Shown: piece by piece, positions 46,640 through 57,767 of the stretch
How the letters are laid out: the number at the start of each line of letters is the position of its first letter
Numbering within the stretch: the first letter of the stretch is position 1
Assembly: GCA_026874595.1 (NCBI GenBank)
Contig: CM049314.1
Location: 16,360,729-16,424,728, forward strand
From: Sipunculus nudus
Taxonomy: Eukaryota > Annelida > Sipuncula > Golfingiida > Sipunculidae
Reading direction: 5' to 3'
Length of the DNA: 64,000 nucleotides
The notes under the pieces: generated by a model
What the model was told of the DNA's origin: nothing
The model's input: the letters and a program-made list of their open reading frames with translations, nothing else
The model's database searches: none
Position numbers and translations under genes: made by a program

Positions 46640-47745
46640 GGGTCGTGGTGGGGGCCTCGCCCCCAGGGGATAATACTTTATGGGGGATCGATCCCTAAAA
46701 AGAATATACACAGGGGGCGAGGCCCCCATAAGGAATTACATGGAAGGATCGTGGTGGGGGCCTCGCCCCCAGGGGATAATACTTTATGTGGGATCGATCC
46801 TTAAAAAGAATATACACAGGGGGCGAGGCCCCCATAAGGAATAACATGGAGGGCCCGTGGTGGGGGCCTCGCCCCCAGGGGATAATACTTTATGGGGGAT
46901 CGATCCCTAAAAAGAATATACACAGGGGGCGAGGCCCCCATAAGGAATTACATGGAAGGATCGTGGTGGGGGCCTCGCCCCCAGGGGATAATACTTTATG
47001 TGGGATCGATCCTTAAAAAGAATATACACAGGGGGCGAGGCCCCCATAAGGAATAACATGGAGGGCCCGTGGTGGGGGCCTCGCCCCCAGGGGATAATAC
47101 TTTATGGGGGATCGATCCCTAAAAAGAATATACACAGGGGGCGAGGCCCCCATAAGGAATTACATGGAAGGATCGTGGTGGGGGCCTCGCCCCCAGGGGA
47201 TAATACTTTATGTGGGATCGATCCTTAAAAAGAATATACACAGGGGGCGAGGCCCCATAAGGAAAAACATGGAGGGCCCGTGGTGGGGGCCTCGCCCCCA
47301 GGGGATAATACTTTATGGGGGATCGATCCCTAAAAAGAATATACACAGGGGGCGAGGCCCCCATAAGGAATAACATGGAGGGCCCGTGGTGGGGGCCTCG
47401 CCCCCAGGGGATAATACTTTATGGGGGATCGATCCCTAAAAAGAATATACACAGGGGGCGAGGCCCCCATAAGGAATAACATGGAGGGCCCGTGGTGGGG
47501 GCCTCGCCCCCAGGGGTTAATATTTTATGTGGGATCGATCCCTAAAAAGAATATACACAGGGGGCGAGGCCCCCATAAGGAATTACATGGAAGGATCGTG
47601 GTGGGGGCCTCGCCCCCAGGGGATAATACTTTATGTGGGATCGATCCCTAAAAAGAATATACACTGGGGGCGAGGCCCCCATAAGGAATTACATGGAAGG
47701 ATCGTGGTGGGGGCCTCGCCCCCCGGGAGAATACTGTATGGGGAT
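46640..47745 (+). repeat. 106-bp tandem array of GC-rich hairpin units, about 11 copies
   Basis: The landmark TAATACTTTATG recurs at 46671, 46777, 46883, 46989, 47095, 47201, 47306, 47412, 47518 (variant), 47624 and 47730 (variant), a 105-106-bp period. Every unit holds two facing GC-rich arms (GGGGGCCTCGCCCCC and GGGGGCGAGGCCCCC) around ATCGATCC and AAGAATATACAC. The first six units alternate between two sequence types, so part of the array grew as 212-bp doublets. Confidence 0.92.
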
Positions 47746-47805
47746 CGGGGCGCCGAAGGCGCCAATACATAGATGTATGTATGGGGGGCGCCTTCGGCGC
47801 CTCGA

Positions 47806-48290
47806 TCCGTAAAATGAATATTCCCGGGGGGCGAGGCCCCCACCACGGGCCCTCCATGTAAATCCTTATGGGGGCCTCGCCCCCTGTGTATATTCTTTGT
47901 AGGGATCGATCCCACATAAAGTATTATTCCCGGGGGCAAGGCCCCCACCACGGACCTTCCATATATTTCCTTATGGGGGCTTCGCCCCCGGGGTATATTC
48001 TTTGTAGGGATCGATCCCACATAAAGTATTATCCCCTGGGGGCGAGGCCCCCACCACGGGCCTTCCATGTAATTCCTTATGGGGGCCTCGCCCCCTGTGT
48101 ATATTCTTTGTTGGGTTCGATCCCACATAAAGTATTATCCCCTGGGGGCGAGGCCCCCACCACGGGCCTTCCATGTAATTCCTGATGGGGGCTTCGCCCC
48201 CGGGGTATATTCTTTGTAGGGAACGATCCCCCATAAAGTATTATCCCCGGGGGCGAAGCCCCCACCACGACCCCTGTGGAGAAATTTCTA
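47806..48290 (-). repeat. 106-bp hairpin units, right arm, 4-5 copies in inverse orientation
   Basis: Same unit as 46640-47745 on the opposite strand, more diverged, with GGCTTCGCCCCC variants. Confidence 0.88.
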
Positions 48291-48429
48291 TAGGGGCCTC
48301 GGTCCAAGCGGAGACCCTGAACGAGATCTGAACGATCCCATAGTGCTTTGACATGCGTTGCACACCTGTGGCTTTTCCAGTACCGATGATATCCGATGAA
48401 CACTCTTTAACCATTCACATGCGTCTCCG

Positions 48430-48660
48430 ATCCCAACCAGAACTCCCCTGTTCCTCCCCCCCCCCCCGGCGATCCTACCCAGAACTCCCCTGTTCCTCCC
48501 CCCCCCCCCCGGCGATCCTACCCAGAACTCCCCTGTTCCTCCCCCCCCCCCCCCCGGCGATCCCACACAGAACTCCCCTGTTCCATCCCCCCCCCCCCGG
48601 CGATCCCACACAGAACTCCCCTGTTCCTCCCCCTTGGTAAACCCTACTGACCTTTCACCT
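48430..48660 (-). repeat. Poly-C minisatellite, right arm
   Basis: About five units of ~50 bp of the form AGAACTCCCCTGTTCCTCCC followed by 10-15 C and GGCGATCC. Confidence 0.8.
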
Positions 48661-48928
48661 CCGACCTCGACAACCCAGACCGACCTTTCACATCCAACCG
48701 ACCCTTCTTTCCCTCTGCCGGCGATCCCCAAACCTACAACCGGTCTACTTCTGACTTGAACCACACATCCTACCCCAGGCCCACAACTCTATCACTTTTT
48801 GACATAAGGCAGAGGGAGGGGCTGCCCCCTCCCCCCCTCAAGTCCCCCCCTCCCCCATAGGGGAGCCGTCTGGGACCCAAAAGCGCCCATAGAGCGCTCT
48901 CAACTGATAGAATAACAGAGTCGGCCTG

Positions 48929-48936
48929 CTTATATA
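48929..48936 (-). promoter_or_regulatory. Inward-facing TATA box, right palindrome arm
   Basis: Mirror copy of the TATATAAG at 46077. Confidence 0.45.
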
Positions 48937-49183
48937 GTAGGGTTGTGGACACATTGAAATCTTTGGTGTGCGGCAGTTTTCACGTTTGTGCAAGATGTAC
49001 GCGCAAACTGGAAAAGATATCGCAAATGTCACTCGTTGAACGCTTTAAGCATATTTTTCCAAAGATTTTAGCACATATTTCGTAAATGTTGTGTAGACCG
49101 TTGTCCGGCAATGGGCTATTTTGTTATGTTTACCAGTGTGCTGTATAAGGCAGCGCCCCCTATCGTATGATACCGGAACTATT

Positions 49184-49989
49184 TTAACCGTGTCCAGAGA
49201 GGAGATATATATAACAGATTTAATATCTGAGTCAGACTTAGAATGACTGAATGCTGGCATCGGGGTGGATCGTGAAATATATTTCGATAGCATGGAGTCT
49301 ATCATGTATAGATATATATATATATATATATTGACATTTCATGATGGCATGTAAAATGGGCGTACCGAAAATATAAAGCCATATTTATCTCAGATAGGGC
49401 TGGTTCGAAATTGACCATTGTGGAACATCTGCGATTTATAAATTCATCAACCCGGTCTCGTTCTTACGTGGGATTAATGGTGAGTCTGTATCCTGCATAT
49501 ATAAAAAAATGTATGTTTACGTATCGAAAAGTCCCGTGCATAGTTTGTCTGTAAAAGGCCCTGTGGCGGTGTTTTCATGTTACAGACCGTTGGACTGTGG
49601 GTCACGTAACATTAGCCTAGAACAGGACGGGAAAACTGTGATCAATAGTGTTGTTTACGTTATATCACATACCATACAGACGCTGTCGTACAATGTCCTT
49701 TTCAGAAAACAACAAGCCGTACGTTTGAGACTAGTATCTATTGTTAAGCCGTATAATAATGTATATATCATCATCCTTTAAACGTACCAAGTGGGGGTTT
49801 TTTGTATGTTGTTATACTCCACTTGCCTGGTTTGTTTTTACCTTAACATAATCTTTGTCACGATCACTGGTAAACAACATGATTAATCAGTCTAAACACA
49901 ACTATTTTGCGTGACTCACAATGTAACACGACACGTTGTTGTGGGTTTGTCTAAATGTTAAGCATACTTTCAGAAGGACAACGCACATA
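49184..49989. other. AT-rich spacer; weak small ORF only
   Basis: It contains a short (TA)n at 49312-49331. A 90-codon ORF from an ATG at 49509 overlaps its own TATA-like stretch and has no recognisable features; I do not call it. GTGAGT at 49480 and TTACAG ending near 49584 look like splice sites but join nothing convincing. Confidence 0.4.
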
Positions 49990-49995
49990 TATAAA
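49990..49995 (+). promoter_or_regulatory. TATA box of the 50134 gene
   Basis: ATATATAAAG; allows a leader of about 110 nt before the ATG at 50134. Confidence 0.55.
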
Positions 49996-50133
49996 GCCCC
50001 AGATCGGCCGCGTTTACTGTCACACTGTCTCTTGTGGTCGAAACGTGAGGGATAGGCTGCACCACGCACATAGTGGTGACATGTTTTATTTCAATCTGCG
50101 TCTTGTAAACTGCGATTGGTAGTCGTACCAATA

Positions 50134-50409
50134 ATGAACGTGGTGGTTGTCGATACAGACACTGGGCTCACGACAACACACCTGGTGAACAGGAACAACT
50201 GCGATAGGCGGTATCTTGCCAAAGAAAACGTGTTCGGAAAGGGAGGGTGTAGAAAACTGATCGTCGGGTCCGTCGAATGGGATAACTTGTTTTTCTCTTC
50301 CGGACAGCCATATCCAACACATCACTGCCATTTCCATTTCATGGGTGTGGACTTTTGTGGTTTGGAAAAGAGACACGTTATCTCCAAATCTGACATCAAA
50401 GACAAGTGA
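50134..50409 (+). CDS. Small protein, 91 aa
   Basis: An ORF of 91 residues from an ATG at 50134, with a TATA box 140 bp upstream and a stop that overlaps AATAAA (50409-50414), the compact layout seen in other genes here. Hydrophobic start (MNVVVVDTDTG), Cys and His in the C-terminal half (THHCHFHF), no membrane span. An antisense frame (50086-50439) also ends at an AATAAA but lacks an ATG ahead of most of its length; it cannot be excluded as a spliced gene. Function unknown. The flank 50415-50837 holds promoter sequence for the next gene. Confidence 0.5.
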   Translation: MNVVVVDTDTGLTTTHLVNRNNCDRRYLAKENVFGKGGCRKLIVGSVEWDNLFFSSGQPYPTHHCHFHFMGVDFCGLEKRHVISKSDIKDK

Positions 50410-50837
50410 ATAAACGACACGCACCTCAAAAGACGACAAGGGGATCTACATCGAACGTGTTATATAACATACAGGACTACAATGGCGTGTAGTGCTTGGC
50501 ACAACCACACTGTCATAATATATACAATTTACACTGCTGGTGGCTTTACAAACCAGGCGGCAGAAAATGAGGAGGTAATATTTGAGTTAGAGTTCCTTGG
50601 AGCGAGCTGAGAAACACGTAGACATAACAGCGGACAGACTCATCAGCCGCACATACCCGCTTACTTCAGAAACATTATAACCGCGCAAACATAATTCAAT
50701 TTAGCGAAACTGCGTCATATGACTATATTTGTTTTGGAGGGACAGTTATATCACGTGGCTGCCGCACTACGAGTCAGGGCGTGCAATGCGGGACGCTTGT
50801 GAGCAGCAAACGTACGAATAACGCGCTTTCGGCAAAG

Positions 50838-51662
50838 ATGACACCGCTGCTGCCGATGTTGCATCTGTTCACACTGTTGGCAGGCTGCCTTTATGTGATT
50901 GAAGGCAGTCGCAAAGTCACTTTCCATGACTACGCGTCTTACACATCAGATAGAAAGATGTGCTCCAACCCTTACCAGTATCGAATCGAGGCGTACGACA
51001 ACAAGACACTGGCGTTCGGCGATGGTGCCACGATCACTGTGCGGTGCCGTTTGGGATGCAACGTTCCCAAAGAAGACCCTTGCCCTTCGGTTACGACCAT
51101 GGGGTTCGGACTGTCCACAGGTGTACTCGAGCTGTTCAATATGTCATCGCCGAGGGTGTTCGTAGAAAATTCCACCTCTGGACGGGCGAATGCCTTATTC
51201 AACATATCCGCCGACGAATTGCCCAATGGATTCTCTGCCGTGTACTGCGGCTGTGGATGTTTTGTTTGCTCCGCCCTGAGAAGCAGCGCCCTCTATTTGA
51301 AGGTGGTGGACACGGCCGCCCCAAGGAAACCCTCGCAGCCGAAGCAGGTCACGAAAACTCTCAAAACTAATTATGTGACATGGAACCGCCCAGCCGCTCC
51401 TGGAACATACCGGTACAAAGTGATCTACCAAAAGGTCCCTGATACAGTAAATCCACCGGGCACCTCGGTTTACGATCCAACCTACAGGTGGGTTCCTCAG
51501 GTAGAGACCCACGTCCACACCGTTGCCACCACTTCTGCAAAGCTCGTCCATGCCGAGCCGTCCACCAAGTATCTCGTGTACGTGTCCGCAGAAGTGAACG
51601 GCACGAACCGTTGGTCCACGATATCTCGAGGTGGTTTCATAACTCCCGAACCATGTCCTTAA
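50838..51662 (+). CDS. Secreted FN3-type protein, copy 1 (274 aa)
   Basis: A 274-residue protein from an ATG at 50838; upstream codons start with GTG. A signal peptide covers about residues 1-23 (LLPMLHLFTLLAGCLYVIEG). An Ig-like or Cys-rich module follows (about 25-165), containing CRLGC and YCGCGCFVC, then a fibronectin type III-like domain (about 175-272) with the TLKTNYVTWNRP and KYLVYVSAEVNG strands typical of the fold. Several N-X-S/T sites. No membrane anchor, so it is probably secreted. The layout recalls cytokine-receptor ectodomains, so a decoy-receptor role is conceivable but unproven. It has a tandem paralogue 476 bp downstream. Confidence 0.82.
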   Translation: MTPLLPMLHLFTLLAGCLYVIEGSRKVTFHDYASYTSDRKMCSNPYQYRIEAYDNKTLAFGDGATITVRCRLGCNVPKEDPCPSVTTMGFGLSTGVLELFNMSSPRVFVENSTSGRANALFNISADELPNGFSAVYCGCGCFVCSALRSSALYLKVVDTAAPRKPSQPKQVTKTLKTNYVTWNRPAAPGTYRYKVIYQKVPDTVNPPGTSVYDPTYRWVPQVETHVHTVATTSAKLVHAEPSTKYLVYVSAEVNGTNRWSTISRGGFITPEPCP

Positions 51663-52138
51663 CACTATCTGAATGTCAAACGCGATTTCATAGTCTTTTA
51701 ATGTTTTATTTTATAATGGCCAATAACATGTTTTCTGTTCTCTTATATGTACCGTGTTTCACGTATATCTGTGTTTACATTTAACCTATGCCGATCACAT
51801 TTGATTGTTTCTCGTAATTGTATCTGTTGTGTTTTTTTTGTCGCTTGTATTTATACTGGAATGTACCCTGATGCCGATATTGTTACGTCGCTTGCACCAG
51901 GAACATCGCCAGATGATATGAATCAGCAAGAACACGTCGGGTGATTATTTGTTTTGTTCTATGGGGGGGGGTTCATGTTTCCGATGTCACGTGACGGTAC
52001 TCGCATGTTATATAGGTGGTCGCAGCACGTCGACTCAGATCATTTTAAACGGGACGCTGGTGAGAAGCAAGCGTGCAGCAAACGGCCTCCATCCCTGTCC
52101 GTTGACTGTACGTAAGACATACCAGGAAGGGAGACAAT
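51663..52138. other. Spacer between the FN3 paralogues
   Basis: It contains a G-run at about 51963-51971 and a promoter with GTTATATAGG near 52007. GGGACGCTGGTGAG-type sequence around 52055 resembles that above the first copy, so the duplication included upstream sequence. No gene called. Confidence 0.45.
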
Positions 52139-52975
52139 ATGAGACCGCTACTGCCGTTGTTGCAACTGTTCACACTGTTTTTCTGCTTATATCTGGTTGA
52201 GGGCCGCCGCACCGTCACGTTTTATGATTACGGCTTTTATGGCTCGGAGGACAGAATATGCTCCGACCGTTACCAGTATTTGATAGAGCCGTACGACAAC
52301 GCAAATCAGGTGTTCGGCGATGGTGACACGATCACTGTGCGGTGCCGTTTGGGATGCAAGGAAAACGCTGTTCACAAGGAAGACCCTTGCCCTTCGGTTA
52401 CGACCATGGGGTTCGGACTGTCAACAGGAGTACTCGACCTGTACAATATGTCGTCGCCCAGAGTGTTTGTTGAAAATTCCACCTCTGGGCGGGTGAATGC
52501 CTTGTTCAACATATCCGCCGACGAACTGCCCAACGGGATATCGGCCGTTTATTGCGGCTGTGGCTGTTTTGCATGTTCGAAGTTGAGAAGCCGCGCCCTC
52601 TATTTAAAAGTGAAAGACTCGGCCGCTCCAACCAAACCCTCGCGCCCGGTGCAAGGTACGAAAACCGTCAAAACAAATTATGTGACATGGAAACGTCCCG
52701 CCACCCCTGGAAGATACCGGTACAAAGTGATCTACACAAGGGTCCCTGTCAGTGCCAATTCACGAGGCAGCAGCTCTGTCTACGATCCAACCTACAGGTG
52801 GGTGCCTCAGATCAAGAGACATGTCCACATCGTTTACACCAATTCTGCGGCCCTCGTCCATGCCGTGCCGGCTACAATGTACGTGGTGTCCGTGTATGCA
52901 GAGGTTAACGGCACCAATCGCTGGTCCCGTATATCGCGACCCGGTTTCTTCAAAACACCAGACCCTCGCCAATAA
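52139..52975 (+). CDS. Secreted FN3-type protein, copy 2 (278 aa)
   Basis: A 278-residue protein from an ATG at 52139. It has the same plan as 50838-51662: signal peptide (LLPLLQLFTLFFCLYLVEG), Cys-rich Ig-like module, FN3-like C-terminal domain, and long runs of identical residues such as PCPSVTTMGFGLSTGVL. It differs by a short insert (GCKENAVHKEDPC) and substitutions throughout, so the duplication is not recent. The stop overlaps AATAAA (52971-52976). Both copies keep all cysteines, so both are probably functional. Confidence 0.85.
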   Translation: MRPLLPLLQLFTLFFCLYLVEGRRTVTFYDYGFYGSEDRICSDRYQYLIEPYDNANQVFGDGDTITVRCRLGCKENAVHKEDPCPSVTTMGFGLSTGVLDLYNMSSPRVFVENSTSGRVNALFNISADELPNGISAVYCGCGCFACSKLRSRALYLKVKDSAAPTKPSRPVQGTKTVKTNYVTWKRPATPGRYRYKVIYTRVPVSANSRGSSSVYDPTYRWVPQIKRHVHIVYTNSAALVHAVPATMYVVSVYAEVNGTNRWSRISRPGFFKTPDPRQ

Positions 52976-52976
52976 A
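52971..52976 (+). terminator. Poly(A) signal overlapping the stop of FN3 copy 2
   Basis: AATAAA contains the TAA stop. Confidence 0.6.
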
Positions 52977-53849
52977 TCTGGTTGAATGTCGGAGTCGTTT
53001 TCATAATATTCCGTGCAAGGATGTTTTTCATGGACATTACGTGGTTTGGCTTTTGATTACCTTTCACTACATGTGCTTTTGTTCTTGTTGTAGTTAGTTT
53101 TTTTTTCATATCAGGCCATACAATAATGTGTTTGTCCAGTGGCGTTTTAAAGTATGCGCCTATATCAATCAATATATTTGTTTTCCACATTAAAAGATGT
53201 GCTGATTATATCTACTTGTCTTCGTGGTTTTTCTTTCGGTTATGGTAAGCGTTTGTATATGTGTGCGTGTGTGTGTATGTGGACTTGTATGTCGTCCGCT
53301 TAATATGATACTGGAATATCACCATCGCCTGTATGGTTACTGTACGTAGGACAACGCCCCACACGCCTCAAAACCTTTTTGCCCTAACCTCCCACCAGCG
53401 TACATATGCAGTTATTTAATGACGGTAAGCGAAGCCGATATATGAGCTTTGGACGACATAACAAAAGTAGTGCCGTAGAGCTACCAGTATTTTAGATATA
53501 CATGTGATCGTAAAAAAACTATCATATTGCCGGGAAATGATAATAACTGGCATGATATATATCAGTGTTGCGCGTGGACGATATGTCCCTGTGGACGAAA
53601 AGGCACCACAGACGTTGATCACAACCGCATCACATTTCACAATGCTGCGAATGAACCTTTAGACAAAGATCACAATGATGCATTAAAACAGCCAGCACAT
53701 TAACTTGTTTAGCACATCCGACTGCCTGGTCAGTCGTGCAATATTTTATACTGGACACAGAGCGCGTGAATCTGCGGTGGACGAAAAGAACTGTGGACGA
53801 AACGTCCGTTACAATATTCCTGTGGGCGAACCGGACCTGTGGAGAAACA
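52977..53849. other. Transition zone, no gene seen
   Basis: AT content rises; a short GTGTGYG tract lies near 53255-53280. TGTGGACGAAA-like words recur around 53565-53600 and 53775-53830, perhaps an old short repeat. No supported ORF. Confidence 0.45.
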
Positions 53850-55480
53850 GGTGGTTGGACAAAGAGGCGAGCACAAAAAGATCTGGGGACGAAACATCTA
53901 TAACCCCGGATGGAGATCACCAAAGACTGATAGCGCATCGATTCGCACAGAAGACCTGGCAGAAATCAGAGTGCAACGAATCCTGTGGGTAGTCCTGAGA
54001 CCCTAGTTTAGCTCGTTATTGCACACTAAAAGTATAGCATTTTTGCTGTCAGTATATTGTAAACGCATTAAAGTTACGTTTGTCTTCTATATTTGATTTT
54101 GTCGTTATTGTTAACCTTGCGTAGACGGACAGAGAACGTAGTCATACTAGCTGAGGTTGGCACTTGTTACGGAAACATTTTGCTGAGGAGAAAATATTGG
54201 ATCGGTCCCGGATTCAAACCCATGGCAGTGGAGCACATGTCCGGCGTTCCAACTGCTTCACTAAAAAACAAGCTTCACTTGCGAGACAGTTCGGTCCGAT
54301 TTTATGTTCACCCCGTAACACATTTCATCAGTAATCATTAACGAGGAACACAAAGGCGTGCTGTGCAGTGCCATGGACAGGTTATCTATTTGACCCTGGT
54401 TATTAAATACAGATTAAACAAGGTGAAGATGGCGTATGCATTAGATTCCGGTAGGTTGTCTGAGTTTTTTAATGTGTCTGTGACTTCTGCTTAATGTGGA
54501 TCACTGCATCCACCTGTATCACTTACACTATTTATTTTTCATTGGGTCATGGAAATGTGAGGGCCCTGAAGGCTTCTTTCATGTCACATGTATGCGGGTA
54601 TACTTTAATGGAAGGAGCAGACTGATGCAAAGGGCCTAAAATATTTTGGAGACTCGGCTTCCTGCTAATTGATTAAGACCTAAGAAATCTTTAAACATAA
54701 AATAAGTATGTACATGTACAGACTTGGAAAAGCTAGAAAAAAACAGACATTGTTATTGTGTTGTAGACACAGAAGATTGACTATGGATGATCTGTGTAAA
54801 CATAGTATTAAATTCCATACCAATGTCTCTAATATAATAAATGTCTATTTTATCAAAGATTAATCAAAGAAATGTTCTCCTTGCATTAATACTGGAATAA
54901 AGACAGAAGTTCCGTTTCTCTCATGGTCCGAATGAATTTGCTTTGATATCGTAGCCCAAAGATCCCAATTATACTTAAAATATGCCACTGAAAACAGTGT
55001 ATGACGTTAACCCTCTTGTTCTACTATGTCCAACCCATAAACTGCTCCCAATTTTAAGCAAAAGATGGTATCATTATGAGCATGAAGAAGAGAAAATTCT
55101 ATTTCATATTAATGCTTTTGGAATCTCCGTTGGCCAGTCGAAGATATTTAGAACTTTATTAGGGGGTACCACAGTTCATTACATTATAACCCACTTTTCG
55201 TTAGTTTGGGTGTGGTGTTTTTTTTTAACTCGCTAAAACTTAAGTTTGTCAGGCATCACAACCGGGCACATATTACAATAAAAATTGCACTCAACAACAG
55301 CTGCACCCTCTTTTTAGTAATAAACTCAAACATGGTAATACACAACTTTAAGATAAGGGGACGGTCTTCTTACAATGTTTTCACACTCTTACTCGAATAT
55401 GTTTTTCAGAAAATGCTATTGTTGATCTTATCAAAGATCCCATGGCTAAAACACCCTTTTATTTTAAACTCAAGTAAGGA
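53850..55480 (+). repeat. Host-like interspersed repeat, copy 1
   Basis: Blocks match 62270-63060 in the same order and orientation: CACAGAAGACCT, then GTGCAA-GAATC-TGTGG, GTTATCTATTTG, AAGATGGCGTATG, AGGGC-CTGAAGGCTT, GGCTTCCTGCTAA, and finally GATCCCATGGCTAAA. Copy 1 has an insertion of several hundred bases before the last block. The family is unknown; it may be a transposon or a duplicated gene fragment. It marks where host DNA has clearly begun. Confidence 0.7.
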
Positions 55481-55586
55481 TCGCTCATTGTTTTATCAAA
55501 AACTTATTTTAAAACAACTATTAAAAAAGATATTCAGGCATTTGACCAGTTCCACATCAGTTGATACAACTTCTGCCATATGCTTC

Positions 55587-55589
<3 letters not shown>

Positions 55590-55638
<49 letters not shown>
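55590..55638. repeat. (TA)n microsatellite
   Basis: About 24 TA units. Confidence 0.95.
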
Positions 55639-55640
<2 letters not shown>

Positions 55641-56600
55641 CCATCTCACCTACTTTGCCATTGCCGCGCACTAAAATCGCTTGAGCACAGGCGACCTATC
55701 AATAATACCTCATTGATTCTGATGTGAGTACATTGCTTAGTTGTTTGGCCAGACATGCTCGCCCAAGCCGACGGACTATGCCTGCTTGAGTACAAACGAG
55801 ATATGGATGATAACACACAATGCTCTTTGACACTGATCAGTCGCTTTCTATGGGTATAGTGAGGCAAATCCTTGCGGGGCAAGCTGAAGTTTTCACACGT
55901 TTTCCCCGGCCAAAATTCGGTTCAGAACCAATTAATTTGGGTCACCACTGGGCTTAAACACCTGACTACAGGCCCTGGTGGCTCGAAATTACAAATATTC
56001 ATCGGAAATATTTATATGCTTGAAAAATATTCTGTACAAAATTTTCAGTAACCCATTTAAAATTTCGGAAACACTTTCGATGTGATAACGATGTGACGTT
56101 TAGGATAATATTTTGTATATCTTGCGAATGAAAATGAAAATGAAAAACGCTGATCATATATAGACGTCATCGTATTATAGACGCCATTGTCTGCATGCAT
56201 GCACACTTCATAAAGACGCCTAATTACAAGTCATACAGCTAAGATATTTTCTAATGTTTCCAGAAAAGTGAGACCCAATTTAATTATAACCATGTTACAT
56301 TTCAGATAATATTTTGCTTTCGTGTATTTCGTGCGAATGAGGGTCCGTTGTTTTACTTACCAAACAATTTAAATTTAAATTGTCATGTGTAGTTTAAATG
56401 AAAGTAATATAAACGTAATTGTATTTTACCATTGTAAACGACTCTATCATTTCTTAATATATAGTTTAAGTTTAAGATCTTGAGTCAATAAAAGTATGTA
56501 CATAATAAGAGAATTCAGTATTTAATCAGTTTACATCAAAGAAAACCTACCTGGTTATCGGGGTATCCCGTTAATTTAATGTTCCGATTACGTAGTTCCA
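55639..56600. other. Host-like AT-rich sequence, no gene seen
   Basis: No supported ORF or RNA gene. Confidence 0.5.
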
Positions 56601-56613
56601 GCATCGTCTGTAT

Positions 56614-56955
56614 ACCCGGGACTCTTTTTATGTTTTAACAGCATCATATGATCACTGAACCATGTCCGGTTTCAAATTATTGACTGCTTTTACGCTGCAA
56701 AAAATTGGTTAAATTCCAAAGTGATGTTTGGGGTAAATTTTTAATGAAACCCAGATTAACTGGGGTCTCAAACATATCATAATCTACCCGGGACTCGTTT
56801 AATGTTATAACAGCATCATATGATCACTGAACCATGTCCGGTTTCGAATAACTGACTGCTTTTACGCTGCAAAAAAATTGGTTAAATTCCAAAGTGATAT
56901 TTGGGGTAAATTTTCAATAAACCTAAATTAACAGGGTTATCAAATATATCATACT
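56614..56955 (+). repeat. 172-bp tandem duplication
   Basis: ACCCGGGACTC...CATCATATGATCACTGAACC recurs at 56614 and 56786, about 172 bp apart, with only a few changes between the two units. Confidence 0.85.
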
Positions 56956-57006
56956 GAAATCATTTATTTATTTAAACCGCCTTGTATATAGACGACTTTT
57001 TAAATA

Positions 57007-57009
<3 letters not shown>

Positions 57010-57047
<38 letters not shown>
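57010..57047. repeat. (TA)n microsatellite
   Basis: About 19 TA units. Confidence 0.95.
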
Positions 57048-57049
<2 letters not shown>

Positions 57050-57767
57050 GCATTTTTTCCTCTGTGCGACCAGTGCGGAGATCCCCGCTCCGTCATTTGA
57101 TGATTAATTGTTGTTCACAGATCTGTTCAATCAGCGGAAGACATCACGTCGGAGTCCTTGAAATAGCAGCACTAATTAATTAAAAGACGGTAAACGGCCT
57201 TTGATCCCTGGTACCTACCGGCTAATCTGATAAAGCTCCGTTTCTCTTATTGTATGTGTGTAGTTCACATTATTATTTAATATTTTATCATGTATGCACT
57301 GGTGTCGAAAGTAATAAGACTGTCATTGAAAAATGTCATTTATATAAAAAGGGTAAAAAAATTAAATGATATAACAATATACCATGCATATATAGAGGTA
57401 TGCTTATTCTCGCTATATCTTGTGTCCCTATTGGTAAACGTCTACAACGTCATGCCGCTGGTAAGCTTCGTATTTATAACAAGCATAAAGCTATGGGTAA
57501 CAAGTTATGAAAAAAAATTATAATAAATTATAATTAGCTGTTCTACCTCCCACCACGTTGGGCTAATTGTCAACTATCAAGATGGTAAACAAGAATAAGT
57601 GATCGAACCGGTTGCCCAGCTAGGTGTGCACATGTGTCGTTCAGACCAATCGCCCCTTGGAAGCTATAAATCAGTGCGTGGTGAAACGTTTGTGGTTTAA
57701 AAAAAAATCATTAACACTTTTCTATTCAGGTTGTTCTGTTGTACCTGGCGTCTATTAATGGTACATG
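57048..57767. other. Host-like AT-rich sequence, no gene seen
   Basis: A 77-codon ORF at 57290 is AT-rich with no features; I do not call it. Confidence 0.45.

Larger units (their letters stand above)
45828..49183. repeat. 3.35-kb imperfect palindrome
   Basis: The left part (45828 to about 47745) is matched in reverse complement by the right part (about 47806-49183), around a centre at 47745-47806 where GGCGCC-rich arms face each other across a short AT spacer. The outer ~300 bp of each arm (about 45890-46220 and 48770-49115) are near-identical. Inside them come a 50-60-bp minisatellite with poly-G runs and then 106-bp hairpin units, about 11 on the left but only 4-5 on the right, so the arms differ in length. 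ORFs in both arms are mirror copies of each other or products of the repeats, and I do not call them genes. Confidence 0.9.

Noticed and set aside
46228-48764. Many ORFs in the GC-rich palindrome on both strands
   Set aside because: They are translations of 106-bp and poly-G/C repeats; mirror copies appear on the other arm and no domain is seen.
49509-49781. 90-codon ORF after the palindrome
   Set aside because: ATG overlaps a TATA-like stretch; no features and AT-rich composition.
50086-50439. Antisense 117-codon ORF opposite the 50134 gene
   Set aside because: No ATG ahead of most of it and it opens just after a stop; its AATAAA at the stop leaves a small chance of a spliced gene.
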